Shown: positions 35,691 through 46,608, counted from the first letter of the stretch. The stretch is 64,000 bases of DNA from Lolium rigidum (GCF_022539505.1 NC_061510.1:281850715-281914714), one strand, 5' to 3'. Notes: a model not told the origin generated them from the letters alone. Made by a program: numbers and translations.

Positions 35691-35702
35691 GATCTTATAT
35701 AG
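35691..35702 (-). promoter_or_regulatory. TATA box for the antisense gene
   Basis: On the minus strand CTATATAAGATC lies about 122 bases before the ATG at 35569, a good distance for a core promoter with a leader of about 90 bases. No other TATA motif of this quality lies between it and the ATG. Confidence 0.55.
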
Positions 35703-36921
35703 AGGTGCGGTGAAGCGGCGGACCGTTGGATGAAAAATGTGTGCGGTATATGATAACCACGTGGAAACAGGGGTAAAAAAGTATTTTAACATTGGAGAAG
35801 TTACGGTACGTGCGCCAGGAAAAGCGGAGGACGTGTGTCCCCCACCTGCACGACGTGTCAAGGTAATGGATAAATTGGGCCCGCAAGGCAGTGGGAGAGG
35901 ACTTAATCGCGATTTTCAGACTTGCAATCGTGGCTATCGTCAGCAATAACGTCACTTTAGCAGGAGAAAAATTCGACTCAACAGCTGTATAAAAAGGCGA
36001 CATGCAAAAATATTGGAGAGCCTTTGATCAAATACAAGTTTTTGATCAAATGCTCGGGGGCTACTTTGAAAAAATGAAAAGATCAAGAAAGACAAAATAG
36101 AAATGGCGAGAGCCTATGATCAAATACAAATATTTTCTCATAGCCTCGGGGGCTACACCCATCGGGAGCGTTGTTTGCACACCCGAGAAATTATAAAACT
36201 TCGGGAGAAAAAGAAAATATAGTAGCATAAGGCGTGGAGCCTACACCCAAGCACAAGTCCTTGGCTGTAGCCTCGGGGGCTACTCCCATCGGGAACGCTG
36301 TTCGCGTGCCCGATGAAATTATAAAAAAGAAAGAAAGAATGAAAAGAAGAAAGATAGAAGAGCAAAAGAGTATATTTCGAGTTATAAATAACTCTGCATA
36401 TACTCCCATCGGGGGAGCAATATAAGTCATCTTTGACTCAATAAAATGTGCCATTCCAACAGCCGAATAAGCACTCGACAATATATTCTCAGAACGCCAA
36501 AGTTGCGATCAATTTCTGAATGCCGCAAAACTTTGCGAAGGTAAGACCCCAGATCCGTTCTGTGAGGCGTGGCGCCGTCTCTGATGTCGGTTTGCTACTT
36601 TTATCCGTATCAACAGATACGAAGAAAAATCCTAACGGACGCGTTAGGTACCCGATAAATATGGCTGGGACCTGTCGAAGTTTACACCAGTATCCCGAGA
36701 TCATGTCCAGGGACGTGATCTTGAAGTAGGTTTTTGCGGATTGCCACTAGAGCAGTTAACTAGTACCTGATCCGTCAGATGAACTAGCCCCAACTACCAT
36801 TATCCCTGTACAATATAGCAATTTATGTGAAGAAATATAAAAAAGTTTTAAGTTGTCGAGTAAAAATAAACAGTGGAGATTTTCCCTGACTCTACGATTC
36901 AAGCAAAATCTCGGGGGCTAC
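35703..36921 (+). other. 3' region of element C with repeated polypurine-like modules
   Basis: No gene. CTCGGGGGCTA modules recur near 36051, 36143, 36271 and 36910; several are followed by CCCATCGGGA. The last copy abuts the 3' LTR and should be the real polypurine tract. The remainder is AT-rich and may hold upstream promoter sequence for the antisense gene. Confidence 0.65.
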
Positions 36922-37305
36922 TGACATAGGCATCCCCAATGGGCATGCCAAAGTTAGTACCCGGGGTTTACTGAAGGCCCACTACCCGAAGAATAAGAAG
37001 ATTCGGAAGCCCAAGATATTATTAAGGAAAGCTAGAGTTGTAATAGGAAGCATTATTTGTAATCTTGCGGGATGAGTTAGAAACCTTCCCGGACTCGTAA
37101 CTTGTACAATACGAATCCCTCGGCTCCGCCTCCTATATAAGGGGAGTCGAGGGACAAAGAAAGCATCGAATCATTGTCTCTCAAACCCTAGTTTTCATAA
37201 TCGTCGAGTACTTTTCGGCTGAAACCTTCGAGATCTACTTGCCCTCTACTTCCAACTAAACCCTAGTCTACAACCCGTAGGCATTGACAAGTTAATACCT
37301 TGTCA
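36922..37305 (+). repeat. 3' LTR of element C
   Basis: 384 bp. It differs from the 5' LTR by three clustered substitutions near its start, one substitution near 37220, and two 1-base indels. The TSD CTAGT follows. Confidence 0.93.
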
Positions 37306-37310
37306 CTAGT

Positions 37311-37871
37311 GCTATAAATTTGGCTTTCACGAAACATATTACAAATGCTCTCATAAAAGCTAGAGAGGAGAAACTAGAACGCGAAACTTCTATTCCTAAG
37401 AAGCTAGAGGATGGTTGGGAGCCCATCATTAAGATGAAGGTCAATGATTTTGATTGTAATGCTTTATGTGATCTTGGTGCAAGTATTTCCGTTATGCCTA
37501 AGAAAATCTATAATATGCTTGACTTGCCACCATTGAAAAATTGTTATTTGGATGTTAATCTTGTTGATAATTCTACAAAGAAACCTTTGGGGAGAGTTGA
37601 TAATGTTAGCATTACCATTAACAATAACCTTGTCCCCGTTGATTTTGTTGTCTTGGATATTGAATGCAATGCATCTTGTCCCATTATATTGGGAAGACCT
37701 TTTCTTCGAACTGTTGGTGCTATCATTGATATGAAGGAAGGTAATATTAAATATCAATTTCCTCTCAAGAAAGGTATGGAACACTTCCCTAGAAAGAGAA
37801 TGAAGTTACCTTTTGATTCTATCATTAGAACAAATTATGATGTTGATGCTTCGTCTCTTGATAACACTTGA
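37311..37871 (+). pseudogene. Athila-type gag-protease, 3' part with aspartic protease (element A)
   Basis: This continues the gag frame cut at 8895. Protease motifs are LCDLGASISVMPKKI near 37466 (active-site Asp) and CPIILGRPFLRTVGA near 37678. It ends SLDNT and TGA at 37869. No polymerase follows. The same end is found in B. Element C disrupts translation across the junction. Confidence 0.87.
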
Positions 37872-39292
37872 TACACACTTTCTGCGCCTAGATGAAAGGC
37901 GTTAAAGAAAAGCGCTTATGGGAGACAACCCATGTTTTTACTACAGTACTTTTATTTTATATTTGAGTCTTGGAAGTTGTTACTACTGTAGAAACCTCTC
38001 CTTATCTTAGTTTTGTGCATTGTTGTGCCAAGTAAAGTCGTTGATAGTAAGGTTCATACTAGATTTGGATTACTGCGCAGAAACAGATTTCTTTGCTGTC
38101 ACGAATCTGGGCCTAATTCTCTGTAGGTAACTCAGAAAATTATGCCAATTTACGTGAGTGATCCTCAGATATGTACGCAACTTTCATTCAGTTTGAGCAT
38201 TTTCATTTGAGCAAGTCCGGTGCCTCAATAAAATTCGTCTTTACGAACTGTTCTGTTTTGACAGATTCTGCCTTTTATTTCGCATTGCCTGTTTTGCTAT
38301 GCTTGATGGATTTTTCGATTCCATTGACTTTCAGTAGCTTTGTGCAATGTCCAGAAGTGTTAAGAATGATTGTGTCACCTCTAAACATGTATGTTTTGAT
38401 TGTGCACTAACCCTCTAATGAGTTGTTTTGAGTTTGGTGTGGAGGAAGTTTTCAAGGATCAAGAGAGGGAGATGATACAATATGATCAAGGAGAGTGAAA
38501 GCTCTAAGCTTGGGGATGCCCCGGTGGTTCACCCCTGCATATATCAAGAAGACTCAAGCATCTAAGCTTGGGGATGCCCAAGGCATCCCCTTCTTCATCG
38601 ACAACATTATCAGGTTCCTCTAGTGAAACTATATTTTTATTCCATCACATCTTATGTACTTTGCTTGGAGTGTCTGTTTGTTTTTGTTTTTGTTTTTGTT
38701 TGAATAAAATGGATCCTAGCATTCTTTGTGTGGGAGAGAGACACGCTCCGCTGTTGCATATGGACAAATATGTCCTTAGGCTTTACTCATAATATTCATG
38801 GCGAAGGTTGAATCTTCTTCGTTAAATTGTTATATGGTTGGAATTGGAAAATGATACATGTAGTAATTGCTAAAATGTCTTGGATAATGTGATACTTGGC
38901 AATTGTTGTGCTCATGTTTAAGCTCTTGCATCATATACTTTGCACCTATTAATGAAGAAATACATAGAGCTTGCTAAAATTTGGTTTGCATAATTGGTCT
39001 CTCTAAGGTCTAGATAATTTCTAGTATTGAGTTTGAACAACAAAGAAGACGGTGTAGAGTCTTATAATCTTTACAATATGTCTTTTATGTGAGTTTTGCT
39101 GCACCGGTTTATCCTTGTGTTTGTTTCAAATAAACCTTGCTAGCCTAAACCTTGTATCGAGAGGGAATACTTCTCATGCATCCAAAATCCTTGAGCCAAC
39201 CACTATGCCATTTGTGTCCACCATACCTACCTACTACATGGTATTTCTCCACCATTCCAAAGTAAATTGCTTGAGTGCTACCTTTAAAATTT
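37872..39292 (+). other. 3' untranslated region of element A, first part
   Basis: Homologous to D and B in this region, no credible gene. It includes the GGGAGACAACCC block near 37921, two TAAGCTTGGGGATGC copies (near 38505 and 38563) and the hairpin at 38570..38590. TSD copy TTAAAATTT (39284..39292) marks the Mutator-like insertion. Confidence 0.8.
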
Positions 39293-39429
39293 GGGATTTC
39301 TATTTTCGTGCCCTCGGGTCCTTAGTTGTACTCAGTTTTCCCCAGCTCCTTAGTTTTTCCTCAGTTTTCCCCAAGCCCTTGTCTGAACCCGCAGAAGGAG
39401 CTCGGACGGAAGGAATCCGTTAAGTTGAC
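39293..39429. repeat. left terminal inverted repeat of the Mutator-like element
   Basis: It pairs with 43835..43972. Subterminal TACTCAGTTTTCCCC-like motifs occur twice within it, and related motifs recur at about 41288 to 41400 and 41810 to 41860. Confidence 0.88.
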
Positions 39430-39907
39430 CGTTCCATGCTGACGAGTGGGGTCGTGTCGTTTGTGGGGTCGCGTCGTGTGGGACCGCGTCGTGTGGGGCT
39501 GGTAGGAAGGGACCGCGTGGGACAGGACGAGACCATGTTTGTGGGGCCGTAGCGTGTGGAGCCGTGTGGGTCCGGGACGGGAGCACGAGTGGTTTCTGTC
39601 TCTTTCGCCCGGATTAGCAGTTTTCAATGTACCTTTTTCCTCTCTCTCGCTCGATCTCATTCATATTTGATAGCCCAAATTGGTAGCAAATCTAGAGCAG
39701 CTTGTCCTTCCGTTTTTTAACGCCATTCATTTCTTTATGCCTTCGTTTTTACCCAATCAGGTAGGAAATCTAGGGCACAAATCCGAGAGAAAATATAGGA
39801 TAAGCTGCATACAAGCAACCAACATAGCATAGATATATTCAGGACAGATCCAAAAGTAGTACCGATAGATCCAACATAAGCTACATTTTACATGAATTTA
39901 AGCTGCT

Positions 39908-40291
39908 CTACGTATAGAGCGAGTCACATACGAGAGTGCAAGTAGGCACGTTCAACGCCTCCGGGTAGCGCGTGTGACTCGCTTGGAGGTTGCGCAGGTG
40001 AATCCCAAGTGCTTTGTGTTTGGCCATGTACGCATGCACGTTCACGGTCCTTCCAACTCTAGCGCCACATCTGCCAATGGATTCAGCATGGTTCACCGGG
40101 GAGTTGAAGTCGGTGGCGTGGAGCTTCTGTTGCAGTAAGGGGCACTTGTAAATGCCTCGAGCAAAGGGGCCATCGTAATGGCCGGATCGTGCAGCCTCCC
40201 GAGGACGTGACGAGTCTTGGTGTGGAAGGACTCGTCGCCGTCGTCGACGTCGCCGCTCTGCACTCGTCACGTAGCACCAAAGATCGTGCAA
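39908..40291 (-). other. possible captured coding fragment in the Mutator-like element
   Basis: An open minus-strand frame with GC-rich, gene-like composition unlike its AT-rich flanks. Visible phrases are GIYKCPLL, NVHAYMAKHKALGIHLRNLQ and a stop at 39908. The Cys and His/Lys-rich stretch weakly recalls small plant zinc-finger families, but I cannot assign one. It may be an exon of a larger captured gene on the same strand as the fragment near 40720..41080. Confidence 0.35.
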
Positions 40292-40712
40292 AAAACGGAG
40301 TCAATTGCAACGATGATGGAACAGAGAGTGAACAAAAAATCATGCTTGATAATATGGGCTCGAAAAAAGAGGTAGCCTCGGTTACATTGGACACACTTAT
40401 ATCCAGGATTTGAGTCGAGCAAACCAAAGATCATGCACAACAAATTTGTACACACCAATTGTTTATCGACCAAACCCCTGAATCAATTTATGCCCAAATA
40501 TTCATCATCATCGGCACAAATCTTAAACAAAAGCAAATCACAAACACTAATAACGCAAGATCTAACACAAAAGGATCGAACTAAGAACGAGACGAACAAG
40601 AATAACGCAAGATCTAACACAAAAGGATTGAACTAGGAACAGACGAACCGTAATAACGCTAGATCTAACACAAAATGATTGAAATGAGATAAGAACAAGG
40701 GAACAAAGGGTT

Positions 40713-41085
40713 ACCTCCGCCTCGTTGTCGACGATGCTGGTGTCGTAGGGGTTCTCCGGCGCGTCGTATTGCACTCGGTTCGTACGGGTCCCAAGCGACG
40801 GGGACCGGATCGGTGGCGGCGGCCGATGCGCCGGCTGCTACGTTGGAAGCAGCGACGGGGCACCGGACGGGGCGGCGGCCGATCCGCCGGCTGCTACGTT
40901 GGAAGCAGGGACAGGGGCCCGGACGGGGCGGCGGCCGATCCGCCGGCTGCTACGTTGGAAGCAGCGACGGGGGCCTGGACGGGGCGGCGGCCGATGCGCC
41001 GGCTGCTACGTTGGAAGCAGCGACGGGGGCCCGGACGGGGCGGCGGCTGATGTGCCGACAATGGGCATCTCATTCTTCTCCATCG
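40713..41085 (-). other. possible captured first exon with internal tandem repeat
   Basis: On the minus strand an ATG near 41072 (MPIVGTSAAAPSGPP) opens GC-rich sequence. After the tandem repeat, ENPYDTSIVDNEAE near 40760 to 40720 leads into a GTAACC donor-like site near 40714. The repeat breaks the frame. I do not recognise the gene. Confidence 0.3.
40808..41055. repeat. 56-bp GC-rich tandem repeat, about four units
   Basis: The core GCCGGCTGCTACGTTGGAAG starts at 40830, 40886, 40942 and 40998, exactly 56 bases apart, with few differences. A partial fifth unit follows. Since 56 is not a multiple of three, each unit is read in a different frame. Confidence 0.9.
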
Positions 41086-41982
41086 CCGGCGGTTTTCTTC
41101 GGGGTTTTTCTTCGGTTGTGGAGAAGATGATGGGACAGGAGAGGCGGTTGCGGTGAGCCGGTGAGAACGTGCGTCGAGGGAGAGAAAGAGGGGCTCTATA
41201 AAGACGAAGGTGGCGTGTACCGCAACACGCGTCCGCTATGCACGGCTGCAGCGTGCACCGCTACACGAGTCTAACCCCGGGACGTTTGGTGTACTCGGTT
41301 ATAACCTCGGGCCTTATACAGAAATTTTATCCGTACTCGGCTTTCCCCTCGAGGACTTAGACCGGCAAGTGCAATATACTCAGCTTTACCCTCAAGTAGC
41401 TGGTCAACAGAGAGTCAACAAATGAGATTAACATAGCTAATTGAGTCATTTCATGCGCAAAAAAATCCAAAAAAATAAAAACATAGTGGCAACTACTCAT
41501 GGAGTCTTCCTACGCAACCTGCCACCTAGAAAACCTTAACAAACATATATAAATCAAGTTTTACCACAAATTGCCACTTCTCGGAATCACTAGTGTAGCT
41601 ATGAAGATGATTGGTTTTCCACCCAAACCCCTTTGCAAAACATCTTTCCCAAAACATAGTTTGTCTAAATGATGCCATAATTGTCACACTCATGTATATT
41701 TGAATTGCAAATAATTTGATGTAGCCCAATATGAATTATATTGTACAAAACACACATTTTTCATTTTGTAATTCTTTTGTTTGAATCCCTTAGTCTATTT
41801 ACTATTTATGTGCCCTTGGATTCTTAGTACTACTCGGCTTTGCCCTCAAGTACCTGTCACAAATGCTCCGAGAAGCCCAAACTTATCCCGATTGGTTGAG
41901 CCGTTGTCACACGGATCGACTCCACGAACCGTTGATCCACTGATCTAACGGGCAGTATACCCCTATCCGTCTCTTCGTGGCA

Positions 41983-41984
<2 letters not shown>

Positions 41985-42022
<38 letters not shown>
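41985..42022. repeat. (CT)n microsatellite
   Basis: About 19 CT units, followed by a second shorter run near 42034..42046. Each run is preceded by CTTCGTGGC. Confidence 0.95.
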
Positions 42023-42026
<4 letters not shown>

Positions 42027-42099
42027 GGCCACCCCTCTCTCTCTCTGTCGGTGGAGAATGCCCACCCCTCTATTTATGTGCAATAACGAGTTTGCCACT

Positions 42100-42900
42100 T
42101 AATATAGTTTGGGATATAGTATTGGTATAAACATGAGGCATACATATTTGCGGATTTCGGTGATTGCATTATTTGTCACCCCTCTAACAATTATCAACTA
42201 TCTTTAGCTGTCCTTTTCTTTTAGGGAATATAGTTTGGGATATAGTATTGGTATTTTGAAACGGCCTAAAAGTGGTATAATTTTGTTATAAACATGAGGC
42301 ATACATATTTGCGGATTTCGGTGATTGCTATCAACTATCTTTAGTTGTCCTTTTCTTTTAGGGAATATAGTTTGGGATATAGTATTGGTATTTTGAAACG
42401 GCCTAAAAGTGGTATAATTTTGTTATAAACATGAGGCATACATATTTGCGGATTTCGGTGATTGCATTATTTGTCACCCCTCTAACAATTATCAACTATC
42501 TTTAGCTGTCCTTTTCTTTTAGGGAATATAGTTTGGGATATTGTATTGGTATTTTGAAGGGACCCTATTTTGAAAGGGATCCCATTTTGAAACGGCCTAA
42601 AAGTGGTATAATTTTGTTATAAACATGAGGCATACATATTTGCGGATTTCGGTGATTGCATTATTTGTCACCCCTCTAACAATTATCAACTATCTTTAGT
42701 CTGTCCTTTTCTTTTAGGGAATATAGTTTGGGATATGGTATTGGTATTTTGAAACGGCCTAAAAGTGGTATAATTTTGGTATAAACACGAGGCATACATA
42801 TTTGCGGATTTCGGTGATTGCATTATTTGTCACCCCTCTAACAATTATCAACTATCTTTAGCTTTCCTTTTCTTTTAGGGAATATAGTTGGTAATTTCGG
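42100..42900. repeat. AT-rich tandem array, about five units of 130 to 195 bp
   Basis: Units begin AATATAGTTTGGGATATAGT (near 42100, 42229, 42365, 42523, 42719, with a partial at 42876). They include GGCATACATATTTGCGGATT, CACCCCTCTAACAATTATCA and a TTTCTTTTAGGG end. Unit lengths differ because internal pieces are missing or duplicated. It lies inside the Mutator-like element. Confidence 0.88.
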
Positions 42901-43051
42901 TGAATGCACACACTAACTTTGAAAACAACTACAAGTACATGTAACTGAATAATGGATTTGTAAGGTATCCCTTGTAACAACTTCTAGCGCCTGGTGAGCA
43001 ATGATAAGAATCCGATCGTAATTATACAACAACAAAAAAACCAGCCATCAG

Positions 43052-43579
43052 TTAGCTTGCTTCTTCAACTCGATCAGCTGCCTTAACTGCTTGTTCATTT
43101 TCTTCAGCTTCTCCCTTCACTTCCACCCGCTCCGCATTGGGAGCATTAGGCATAATCGGAACGGCTCCTCTCTCCGCCGCATTCTCTACAGACAAGTCCC
43201 CCCTCCCAAATTGCGCCCCCAATAGCGCCAATTGATTCCTCGCAACTCGAAGCCTACGAACGTACACATCGATCCACTCGAAATGCCCGCATTTCTTCAA
43301 GATCTGAAAACAACAACGTGAACCCTAAATCCCAAATTCGAGGGAATAACAAGAAAATCGAGAGAAAACAGAGAAATTGGAGCGAGATCTAACCTTATCC
43401 CCCTCTCTATATGGCAAGCTCTCGCATGCAACGAACTCACGTCCACGGTTGCCGTTCTCGTCCGTCTTGCTGATTGACCGCTTCGGAGGCTCCCGGCGTG
43501 GGCGGTCGGGGCATCTTGTCAAAGGCACGGGTCCATACTCCGGCCATGAAGAACGGGAGGTCGAAGAGAAACTAGACAT
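43052..43579 (-). CDS. GRF-like zinc-finger gene carried by the Mutator-like element, two exons
   Basis: Exon 1 43579..43394 (62 codons, ATG at 43579) and exon 2 43303..43052, with a 90-base GT-AG intron. The joined frame is 145 codons with no break. Exon 1 has EYGPVPLTRCPD then KTDENGNRGREFVACESLP, and exon 2 opens with KKCGHFEWIDVYVRRLR. The spacing of Cys residues and the CGHFEW motif match plant GRF-type zinc-finger proteins, which are common next to transposons. The second Cys of the usual CPxC pair appears to be Arg here (CPDRP). The C-terminus is acidic. It probably descends from a captured host gene; expression is unknown. Confidence 0.6.
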
Positions 43580-43834
43580 CACCCGCCTGCCGGAGAAGGG
43601 ATGCCGCTGGCGGAGAAGAAGAACAATGGGGCGCGGGGAAAGAAAGGGGAAGCAATGGCACGGGCACGGGAGCGGGGCTGGCTCGGGCTCCCATTTTGCA
43701 ACGGTCACCTGGGTAAGTTGTGGGTCCGGCGCACTTAACGTGGACAAGTTGTGGGTCCCACGATGATCTGGATAAGTGAAAACGTGTCCACTGCGGGGCA
43801 CCAACAGCGGCCCCACTTGCCAGCACCAACCAAC

Positions 43835-43972
43835 GTCAACTAACGGGATTCCTTCCGTCCGAGCTCCTTCTGCAGGTTTCAGACAAGGTTTTGGGGAAAA
43901 CTGAGGAAAAACTAAGGGGCTGGGGAAAACTGAGCACAACTAAGGAGCCAGGGGCACGAAAATAGAAATCCC
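43835..43972. repeat. right terminal inverted repeat of the Mutator-like element
   Basis: Inverted copy of 39293..39429, ending ATAGAAATCCC before the 9-bp TSD. Confidence 0.88.
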
Positions 43973-45157
43973 TTAAAATTTCTATCCTCTACCTTTACAA
44001 TATATAGCTCATGGGACAAATAGCCTAAAAACTATTGTGGTATTGAATATGTACTTATGCACTTTATCTCTTATTAAGTTGCTTGTTGTGCGATAACCAT
44101 GTTCCTGGGGACGCCATCAACTACTCTTTGTTGAATATCATGTGAGTTGCTATGCATGTCCGTCTTGTCTGAAGTAAGGGAGATTTACCACTCATTTAAT
44201 GGTTAGAGCATGCATAATGTTAGAGAAGAACATTGTGCCGCTAACTAAAGCCATGATCCATGGTGGAAGTTTCAGTTTTGGACAAATATCCTCAATCTCA
44301 TATGAGAAAATTAATTGTTGTTACATGCTTATGCATTAAAGAGGAGTCCATTATCTGTTGTCTATGTTGTCCCGGTATGGATGTCTAAGTTGAGAATAAT
44401 CAATAGCGAGAAATCCAATACGAGCTTTCTCCTTAGACCTTTGTACAGGCGGCATAGAGGTACCCCTTTGTGACACTTGGTTAAAACATATGCATTGCGA
44501 TGACAATCCCGGTAATCCGAGCTAATTAGGACAAGGTGCGAGCACTATTAGTATACTATGCATGAGGCTTGCAACTTGTAAGATATAATTTACATAACAC
44601 ATATGCTTTATTACTACCGTTGACAAAAAAAAATCTTGTTTTCAAAACCAAAGCTCTAGCACAAATATAGCAATCAATGCTTCCCTCTGCGAAGGGCTTT
44701 CTTTTACTTTTATGTTGAGTCAGTTCACCTATTTCTCTCCACCTCAAGAAGCAAACACTTGTGTGAACTGTGCATTGATTCCTACATACTTGCATATTGC
44801 ACTTGTTATATTACTTTGCATTGAGAATTATCCATGAGATATACATGTTACAAGTTGAAAGCAACCGCTGAAACTTAATCTTCCTTTGTGTTGCTTCAAT
44901 ACCTTTACTTTGAATTATTGCTTTATGAGTTAACTCTTATGCAAGACTTATTGATGCTTGTCTTGAAGTACTATTCGTGAAAAGTCTTTGCTTTATGATT
45001 CAGTTGTTTACTCATGTCATTTACATTGTTTTGATCGATGCATTCATTACATATGCTTACAATAGTATGATCAAGGTTATGATGGCATGTCACTCTAGAA
45101 ATTATCTTTGTTATCGTTTACCTGCTCGGGACGAGCAGAAACTAAGCTTGGGGATGC
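43973..45157 (+). other. 3' untranslated region of element A, second part, with polypurine tract
   Basis: Continues the sequence interrupted at 39292. No gene. It ends with TAAGCTTGGGGATGC (about 45143..45157) directly before the 3' LTR, the likely polypurine tract. Confidence 0.8.
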
Positions 45158-46608
45158 TGATACGTCTCCGACATATCGATAATTTCTTATGTTCCATGCC
45201 ACATTATTGATGATATCTACATGTTTTATGCATACTTTATGTCATATTTATGCATTTTCCGGCACTAACCTATTAACGAGATGCCGAAGAGCCGCTTGTC
45301 GTTTTCTGCTGTTTTTAGTTTCAGAAATCCTAGTAAGGAAATATTCTCGGAATTGGACGAAATCAACGCCCAGGGGCCTATTTTGACACGAAGCTTCCAG
45401 AAGACCGAAGGGAAGACGAAGTGGGGCCACGGGGCACCGCCACACTAGGGCGGCGCGGCCCAGGGGGGGCCCGCGCGGCCCTAGCGTGTGGGGCCCCCGT
45501 GAAGCCTCCTAACCTGCCCTTCCGCCTACATATAGTCTTCGTCGCGAAACCCCCAGTACCGAGAGCCACGATACGGAAAACCTTCCAGAGACGCCGCCGC
45601 CGCCAATCCCATCTCGGGGATTCAGGAGATCGCCTCCGCACTCCGCCGGAGAGGGGAATCATCTCCCGGAGGACTCTTCATCGCCATGGTCGCCTCCAGA
45701 GTGATGAGTGAGTAGTTCACCCCTGGACTATGGGTCCATAGCAGTAGCTAGATGGTCGTCTTCTACTTATGTGCTTCATTGTCGGATCTTGTGAGCTGCC
45801 TAACATGATCAAGATCATCTATCTGTAATGCTATATGTTGTGTTTGTTGGGATCCGATGGATAGAGAATACTATGTTATGTTGATTATCAATCTATTACC
45901 TATGTGTTGTTTATGATCTTGCATGCTCTCCGTTATTAGTAGAGGCTCTGGCCTAGTTTTTACTCTTAACTCCAAGAGGGAGTATTTATGCTCGATAGTG
46001 GGTTCATGCCTCCATTAAATCTGGGACAGGTGACAGAAAGTTCTAAGGTTGTGGATGTGCTGTTGCCACTAGGGATAAAACATTGATGCTATGTCCGAGG
46101 ATGTAGTTATTGATTACATTACGCACCATACTTAATGCAATTGTCTGTTGTTTGCAACTTAATACTGGAAGGGGTTCGGATGATAACTTGAAGGTGGACT
46201 TTTAGGCATAGATGCATGCTGGATAGCGGTCTATGTACTTTGTCGTAATGCCCAATTAAATCTCACAATACTCGTCATATCATGTATGTGCATGGTCATG
46301 CCCTCTCTATTTGTCAATTGCCCAACTGTAATTTGTTCACCCAACATGGTATTTATCTTATGGGAGAGACACCACTAGTGAACTGTGGACCCCGGTCCAT
46401 TCTTTTACATCGAATACAATTTATCGCAATACTTGTTCTACTGTTTTCGCAAACAATCATCATCCACACTATACATCTAATCCTTTGTTACAGCAAGCCG
46501 GTGAGATTGACAACCTCGCTGTTTCGTTGGGGCAAAGTACTTTGGTTGTGTTGTGCAGGTTCCACGTTGGCGCCGGAATCCCTGGTGTTGCGCCGCACTA
46601 CATCTCGC
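45158..46608 (+). repeat. 3' LTR of element A, first part
   Basis: 1451 bp from TGATACGTCTCCGACA. It is interrupted by element B after CTCGC (46604..46608), and the last 137 bases resume at 54746. Confidence 0.92.

Larger units (their letters stand above)
8896..37305 (+). mobile_element. Tat-clade gypsy element C, gag-pol plus antisense gene, split by copia 2
   Basis: The LTRs (386 and 384 bp) begin TGACATAGGCATCCCC and end ACCTTGTCA. The TSD CTAGT is at 8891..8895 and 37306..37310. Without the nested copia (14113..29531) the element is about 13 kb, with the order gag, protease, reverse transcriptase, RNase H, integrase and then a 5.7-kb 3' region holding a gene on the opposite strand. Short LTRs, large size and an extra antisense ORF are known Tat-lineage traits (maize Grande, rice RIRE2 and similar). 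By eye the two LTRs differ by four substitutions and two 1-base indels, so the insertion is fairly recent. Confidence 0.92.
39293..43972. mobile_element. Mutator-like element (Pack-MULE type), non-autonomous
   Basis: 4680 bp bounded by long terminal inverted repeats (39293..39429 and 43835..43972, about 90 percent identical by eye, outer end GGGATTTCTATTTTCGTGCC) and a perfect 9-bp TSD TTAAAATTT at 39284..39292 and 43973..43981. A 9-bp TSD with long inverted repeats is typical of the Mutator superfamily. It has no transposase. The interior holds gene-like minus-strand sequence, a 56-bp GC-rich tandem repeat and an AT-rich tandem array. Comparison with the empty site in D (near 24450) confirms the insertion. 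Confidence 0.88.

Noticed and set aside
34909..35861. ORFs overlapping exon 1 of the antisense gene on both strands (34909..35124, 35249..35527, 35406..35861)
   Set aside because: They lie in other frames over the same exon, and none shows domain motifs. The PF04195-like frame explains the region.
40769..41156. Gly/Arg-rich repetitive ORFs on the plus strand
   Set aside because: They are translations of a 56-bp GC-rich tandem repeat. All frames are open because the unit lacks stops on that strand.
42100..42900. Regular repeats that might suggest a CRISPR-like array
   Set aside because: Units are long, contiguous, variable in length and without unique spacers. This is a minisatellite-type array in a plant transposon.
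43325..43939. 204-codon minus-strand ORF covering the zinc-finger exon 1
   Set aside because: It reads through the terminal inverted repeat and past a good GT donor. The two-exon model with CGHFEW in exon 2 is better supported.
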